From assembly GCA_963731035.1 (NCBI GenBank), contig CAVSUY010000006.1, positions 124,001 to 188,000 on the forward strand: a stretch of DNA of 64,000 nt, read 5' to 3'. Below the pieces are notes generated by a model. It was not told the origin of the DNA. It saw nothing but the letters and a program-made list of their open reading frames with translations, and made no database searches. Of this stretch, positions 59,948 to 64,000 are shown one piece after another. This stretch comes from JAANXG01 sp963731035 (lineage in GTDB: Bacteria; Pseudomonadota; Gammaproteobacteria; Arenicellales; JAANXG01). The position numbers and the translations under genes were made by a program. Position 1 is the stretch's first letter, and every line of letters starts with the position of its first letter.

Positions 59948-61474
59948 ATGAAAAGCCAAACCCGCGATTCGATACGTTTCGTGCTGGACGGCAAGACGTG
60001 CGTCGTCGACGACGTCGATCCCAACCGTACGGTGCTGCAATATCTTCGCGAGGACCTGCAGCGCACCGGCAGCAAGGAAGGCTGCGCCGAGGGCGATTGC
60101 GGCGCCTGCACGGTGGTGGTGGCCGAGCTGCACGACGGCGGCATGCGCTACCAGGCGATCAACTCCTGTATCCAATTCCTGCCGACCCTGGACGGCAAAG
60201 CCCTGTTCACGGTCGAGAGCCTGAGCGCCCCGGGCGCGCCCCTGCATCCCGCGCAGCAGGCCATGGTGGAATGCCACGGTTCCCAGTGCGGGTTCTGCAC
60301 GCCGGGATTCGTCATGTCGCTGTTCGCCCTCTACAAGGACGGGCCCCATCCCGGGCGCCGCGGAGTGGACGACGCCCTGGCCGGCAACCTGTGCCGCTGT
60401 ACGGGCTACCGACCGATCATCGACGCTGCGCAACGCATGTACGAGCTGGGGGAGCACATGGACAGCCGGGGCCCGGGATTTGCTGACGGCGCCGGCCGGC
60501 AATGCCACGACCGGACGAGGAGGCCTCGCGGCGCAACTGCGCTCGCTGCAGTCGACCGGATACGCTGGTGGTCGAGGGCGCCGGGCGTACCTATCACGCG
60601 CCCAGCGGCCTCACGGCGTTGTTGGAGATCGCCGCGGAGCATCCCGATGCGACCCTGCTCGCCGGCGGCACCGACGTGGGCCTGTGGGTGACCAAGCAGT
60701 ACCGCGATCTCGATGACCTGATCTATGTCGGCAACGTCGCCGAGCTCAAGCAGGTTACCGGAACCGACTCGCACCTGGAGATCGGTGCGGCGGTGTCGTT
60801 GACCGACGCCTTTCCCGCATATCCTGGAGCAGTATCCGGAATTCGAGGAGCTGTTCCTCAGGTTCGCCTCGCCCCCGATCCGAAACACCGGCACCCTCGG
60901 CGGCAACGTCGCCAACGGCTCCCCCATCGGGGACACGATGCCCGCCCTGACGGCCGTGGGTGCAAGCGTGGTGCTGACCTCGAAGCGGGGCCGCCGGGAG
61001 CTGGCGCTGGAAGACTTCTATATCGATTACCAGAAGAACGCCAGAGGGCCCGGTGAGGTCCTGGAATGCGTGCGGGTGCCGCTTCGCCGCGACCAGGTGC
61101 GGGTCGCCGCCTACAAGATCTCCAAGCGCTTCGACCAGGACATCTCCGCGGTGTGCGCGGCGTTTTCGCTGCGGCTGGAGGGCGGCCGCGTCGCGGAGTT
61201 CCGCACCGGTTTCGGCGGCGTGGCCGCCATCACCAAGCGGGCGACGACGTGCGAGCAGGTCCTGGCGGGCAAGCACTGGGATGAGACATCCGTCCAGGCG
61301 GCCATGGCGGCGTTGGACCGGGAGTTCACGCCCTTGACTGATATGCGCGCCAGCGAGGCTTATCGCAGAAAAGTATCGCGGAATCTGCTGTATCGCTTCT
61401 TCCTGCAGACCGCCGAAGGGATGGGCGGCGCCCCGACCGACGAGAGCGAACAGGTGTACGCCTATGGAAGGTAA
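59948..61474 (+). pseudogene. xdhA: Xanthine dehydrogenase small subunit XdhA, three frameshifts
   Basis: Frames must be joined to read this gene. From ATG 59948 come the two [2Fe-2S] domains (CAEGDCGACTVVV, CGFCTPGFVMSLFALY, GNLCRCTGYRPIIDAA). One base must be dropped near 60479 (GGATTTGCTG) to continue as LLTAPAGNATTGRGGLAAQL, another near 60561 for TLVVEGAGRTYHAPSGL and AGGTDVGLWVTKQYRDL, and a third in the TTTCCC near 60811 for HILEQYPEFEELFLRF and GGNVANGSPIGD. The rest of the FAD domain then runs to 61474 (KISKRFDQDISAVCAAFSL). Without correction only the FeS part is made. Its last bases overlap xdhB by 11 bp. Confidence 0.88.
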
Positions 61475-63806
61475 GGTCCACGCATCGGCCCTCGTAAATG
61501 GCGCGGTCGGCGAGGAATATCCCCACGACAGCGCCCGCCTGCACGTCAGCGGACGCGCCTGGTACACCGACGACATCCCCGAGCCCAAGGGGCTGCTGCA
61601 CGCCGCCGTCGGCATGAGTCGCTGCGCCCACGCCCGCGTCGTATCGCTGGACCTGGACGAGGTCCGGAGGGCTCCAGGGGTGCGCGACGTCTACACCGCT
61701 GCGGACATCCCGGGCGAGAACAACTTCGGGCCCGTGGTCCATGACGATCCCATACTGGCGGAAGACTCGGTGCACTACGCCGGCCAGGCGATGTTCGCGG
61801 TGGTCGCGGATACGGTCGACCGGGCGCGCCGTGCCGCGCGCAAGGCCCGCGTGGCGTACGAAGAGCTGCCGCCGGTGCTGGACCTGGACGAGGCGTTGAA
61901 GCACGACTCGCTGGTGCTGCCCAGCCAGAGGATCCGGCGCGGCGATCCGACTACCACCCTGGGCCGCGCCAAGCACCGTGTAAGCGGTCGCCTGGAGCTG
62001 GGCGGTCAGGATCAGTTTTATCTGGAAGGCCAGATTGCCATGGCGATTCCGAAGGAAGGCGGCGACATGTTCGTCTACAGCTCCACCCAGCACCCGGGCG
62101 AGGTGCAGCAGCTGGTGGCCGCCGCCCTCGGATTGCAAGCCAAGGACGTAGTGGTGGAATGCCGACGCATGGGCGGCGCCTTCGGCGGCAAAGAGAGCCA
62201 GGCGGCGCAGATGGCGTGCATCGCCGCGCTGCTGGCGCGCAAGACCGGCAGTCCGGTCAAGTTCCGTATGGACCGCGACGACGACATGCTGATGACCGGC
62301 AAGCGGCACGACTACGTGATCTACTATGACGCCGGCTTTGACGACGAGGGTGTGATAGAGGGCGTGAAGTTCGAATTCCTGTCGCGCTGCGGCGTCTCGG
62401 CGGACCTGTCCGGGGCGGTCAACGACCGCACCATGTTCCACTGCGATAACGCCTATTACTTCGAGAACATGGAAGTGGCCAGCCATCGCTGCCGCACCAA
62501 TACGGTCTCCAACACCGCGTTTCGCGGTTTCGGCGGCCCCCAGGGCATGTTCGCCGTGGAGTATGTCATCGACGAGGTGGCCCGTTTTCTCGGCCGCGAC
62601 CCGCTCGACATCCGCAGGGCCAACTTCTACGGTGTCGAGGACCGCAACGTCACCCATTACGGGCAGACCATCGAGGACAACGTCATCCACGACATCTTCC
62701 GGGAGTTGGAGGAAAGCTCGGAGTACCGCCGCCGCCGCGAGGAGATCCGCGGGTTCAACCAGTCTCACAAGGTGCTGAAGAAGGGTATCGCCATGACGCC
62801 GGTGAAGTTCGGGATCTCCTTTACCGCCACCCATCTCAACCAGGCGGGGGCGCTGCTCAACATCTACACCGACGGCACCGTGCATCTGAACCACGGCGGC
62901 ACCGAAATGGGCCAGGGCCTGTTCACCAAGGTGGCGCAGGTGGTCGCTCAGGAACTGCAGATCGACATCGGTCGCATCAAGATCACCGCCTCGGACACCA
63001 GCAAAGTGCCCAATGCGTCCGCCACTGCTGCGTCCAGCGGCTCCGATCTCAACGGCAAGGCCGCCCAGGCCGCGGCGCGCACCATCAAGCAGCGGCTGGT
63101 CAAGTTCGCCTGCCACCACTACAAAGTGCCGGCCGCCGAGGTGCGCTTCGAGGACAACCACGTCATCGCCGGCGATCAGCGCATCGGCTTCACGGATTTC
63201 GTGCGCACCGCCTGGATGGCGCGGGTTTCACTGTCGTCCACCGGCTTTTACCGCACGCCGAAAATCCACTACGACAAGGAGACCCTCACCGGGAAGCCGT
63301 TCTACTACTTCGCTTATGGCGCCGCGGTTTCCGAGGTGGTTGTCGATACCCTGACAGGCGAGTACCGCACCACGCGCATCGATATCCTCCACGACTGCGG
63401 CAAGTCCTTGAACCCCGCCATCGATCTTGGCCAGGTGGAAGGCGGTTTCGTCCAGGGCATGGGCTGGCTGACCAGCGAGGAACTGTGGTGGGACGACAAG
63501 GGCGAGTTAAAAACCCACGCGCCTTCCACTTACAAAATTCCGACCTGCTCCGACCTGCCGGTGGACTTCCGCGTGAAGCTGATGGAGTCGGCCGCCAACC
63601 GGGAGGAGACCATCCACCGATCCAAAGCCGTGGGAGAGCCGCCGATTATGCTGGCGATATCGGTGTTCCAGGCCATCAAGGATGCGGTTGCCGCTGTCTC
63701 CGACTACCAGTTCAGCCCCCATCTCGACGCACCGGCCACGCCTGAGCGGGTCCTGAACGCAGTGGAAAGGGTCGCCGAGCGGGACGGGCACCGGTGCGCC
63801 GGATGA
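61464..63806 (+). CDS. xdhB: Xanthine dehydrogenase molybdopterin subunit XdhB
   Basis: This is the 780-residue molybdenum-cofactor subunit, which oxidises hypoxanthine and xanthine to urate. Family blocks are AHARVVSLDLDEVRRAPGV near 55, VVVECRRMGGAFGGKESQAA near 230, NTAFRGFGGPQGMFAVEY near 350, the long GTEMGQGLFTKVAQVVAQELQ near 480 and the catalytic glutamate in SKAVGEPPIMLAI near 725. The reading frame is unbroken, unlike xdhA before it. ATG 61464 lies within the end of xdhA. Its stop overlaps xdhC. Confidence 0.95.
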   Translation: MEGKVHASALVNGAVGEEYPHDSARLHVSGRAWYTDDIPEPKGLLHAAVGMSRCAHARVVSLDLDEVRRAPGVRDVYTAADIPGENNFGPVVHDDPILAEDSVHYAGQAMFAVVADTVDRARRAARKARVAYEELPPVLDLDEALKHDSLVLPSQRIRRGDPTTTLGRAKHRVSGRLELGGQDQFYLEGQIAMAIPKEGGDMFVYSSTQHPGEVQQLVAAALGLQAKDVVVECRRMGGAFGGKESQAAQMACIAALLARKTGSPVKFRMDRDDDMLMTGKRHDYVIYYDAGFDDEGVIEGVKFEFLSRCGVSADLSGAVNDRTMFHCDNAYYFENMEVASHRCRTNTVSNTAFRGFGGPQGMFAVEYVIDEVARFLGRDPLDIRRANFYGVEDRNVTHYGQTIEDNVIHDIFRELEESSEYRRRREEIRGFNQSHKVLKKGIAMTPVKFGISFTATHLNQAGALLNIYTDGTVHLNHGGTEMGQGLFTKVAQVVAQELQIDIGRIKITASDTSKVPNASATAASSGSDLNGKAAQAAARTIKQRLVKFACHHYKVPAAEVRFEDNHVIAGDQRIGFTDFVRTAWMARVSLSSTGFYRTPKIHYDKETLTGKPFYYFAYGAAVSEVVVDTLTGEYRTTRIDILHDCGKSLNPAIDLGQVEGGFVQGMGWLTSEELWWDDKGELKTHAPSTYKIPTCSDLPVDFRVKLMESAANREETIHRSKAVGEPPIMLAISVFQAIKDAVAAVSDYQFSPHLDAPATPERVLNAVERVAERDGHRCAG

Positions 63807-64000
63807 GCGACTGGCTCGCAGCGCTTCGTGATCTGAACCGGCGAGGCGAGCCTGCTGTGCTGGTGACCGTGGTCCAGACGCGCGGCTCCACGCCGCGTGA
63901 GCCCGGGGCCAAGATGGTCGTCGGAGGAAGCACGGTTCACGACACCATCGGCGGCGGCCAGATCGAGCACGCGGCCATCGAAAGTGCCCGTCTCATGCTG
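63803..64000 (+). CDS. xdhC: Xanthine dehydrogenase accessory factor XdhC, N-terminal part
   Basis: These are the first 66 codons of XdhC, the chaperone that inserts sulfurated molybdenum cofactor into XdhB. MSDWLAALRDLNRRGEPAVLVTVVQTRGSTPREPGAKMVV is the family N-terminus, with the conserved RGSTPREPGAKM. ATG 63803 overlaps the xdhB stop by four bases. The gene is cut by the window edge. Confidence 0.92.
   Translation, partial: MSDWLAALRDLNRRGEPAVLVTVVQTRGSTPREPGAKMVVGGSTVHDTIGGGQIEHAAIESARLML

Overview
The window is high-GC bacterial DNA, densely packed with operons, and reads as a proteobacterial chromosome. A gammaproteobacterium is my best guess, inferred from the prkA-yeaH-spoVR stress operon, a MetA-type homoserine succinyltransferase, lutABC, and REP-like intergenic repeats of the kind common in Pseudomonas and Xanthomonas relatives. 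Both edges cut genes: an amidase at the left and xdhC at the right.

Region 1 (about 0.9-36.7 kb) is a large island for aerobic breakdown of aromatic acids through CoA thioesters. It carries the complete epoxybenzoyl-CoA (box) core: BoxR regulator, benzoate-CoA ligase, boxC, boxB and boxA. It also has the paaF, paaG, paaH and paaJ-type beta-oxidation genes that would take dehydroadipyl-CoA to succinyl-CoA and acetyl-CoA. Embedded in it are a 2-aminobenzoyl-CoA (anthranilate) operon (fused monooxygenase/reductase, SDR, MarR, enoyl-CoA hydratase, acyl-CoA dehydrogenase, CoA ligase, RidA) and a BenE-type carrier. These are followed by an apparent salicylate operon (salicylyl-CoA 5-hydroxylase-like flavoprotein, CoA ligase, gentisate 1,2-dioxygenase, fumarylpyruvate hydrolase, maleylpyruvate isomerase). 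A five-gene Liv-type ABC importer sits just before boxCBA. Three near-identical palindromes (GCACTATAGTGC, GCACTATAATGC, GCATTATAATGC) lie upstream of boxR/DUF4863, the ABC importer and boxC. They are the best candidates for the BoxR operator and tie the island into one regulon. No aldehyde dehydrogenase (boxD/boxZ) is seen. A thioesterase and a hemerythrin gene overlap the end of boxA.

Region 2 (36.8-44.2 kb) is housekeeping and accessory metabolism: a cobalamin-binding-like protein, a HIT hydrolase, a P-loop ATPase next to metA, lactate utilisation lutABC and a LysR regulator. Region 3 (44.2-50.2 kb) is the spoVR-yeaH-prkA operon on the minus strand, with a divergent helix-turn-helix regulator. 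Region 4 (50.2-55.6 kb) holds small accessory genes. Two of them (DUF1059-like and MEKHLA-domain) are visibly more AT-rich than the surroundings. A nitrilase in this region appears to start with ATA.

Region 5 (55.6-64 kb) has a cation/proton antiporter, TrkH/TrkA potassium uptake and purine catabolism (uraH, xdhA, xdhB, xdhC). Here three genes (antiporter, trkH, xdhA) together carry five single-base frameshifts, all readable as +1 insertions. The cause is either local decay or sequence error. Repeats comprise two REP-like families at operon junctions, a 159-bp MITE-like element with CTAGCAGG ends, and a 217-bp inverted-repeat element upstream of the benzoate-CoA ligase gene. I found no tRNA, rRNA, CRISPR array or intact insertion sequence.
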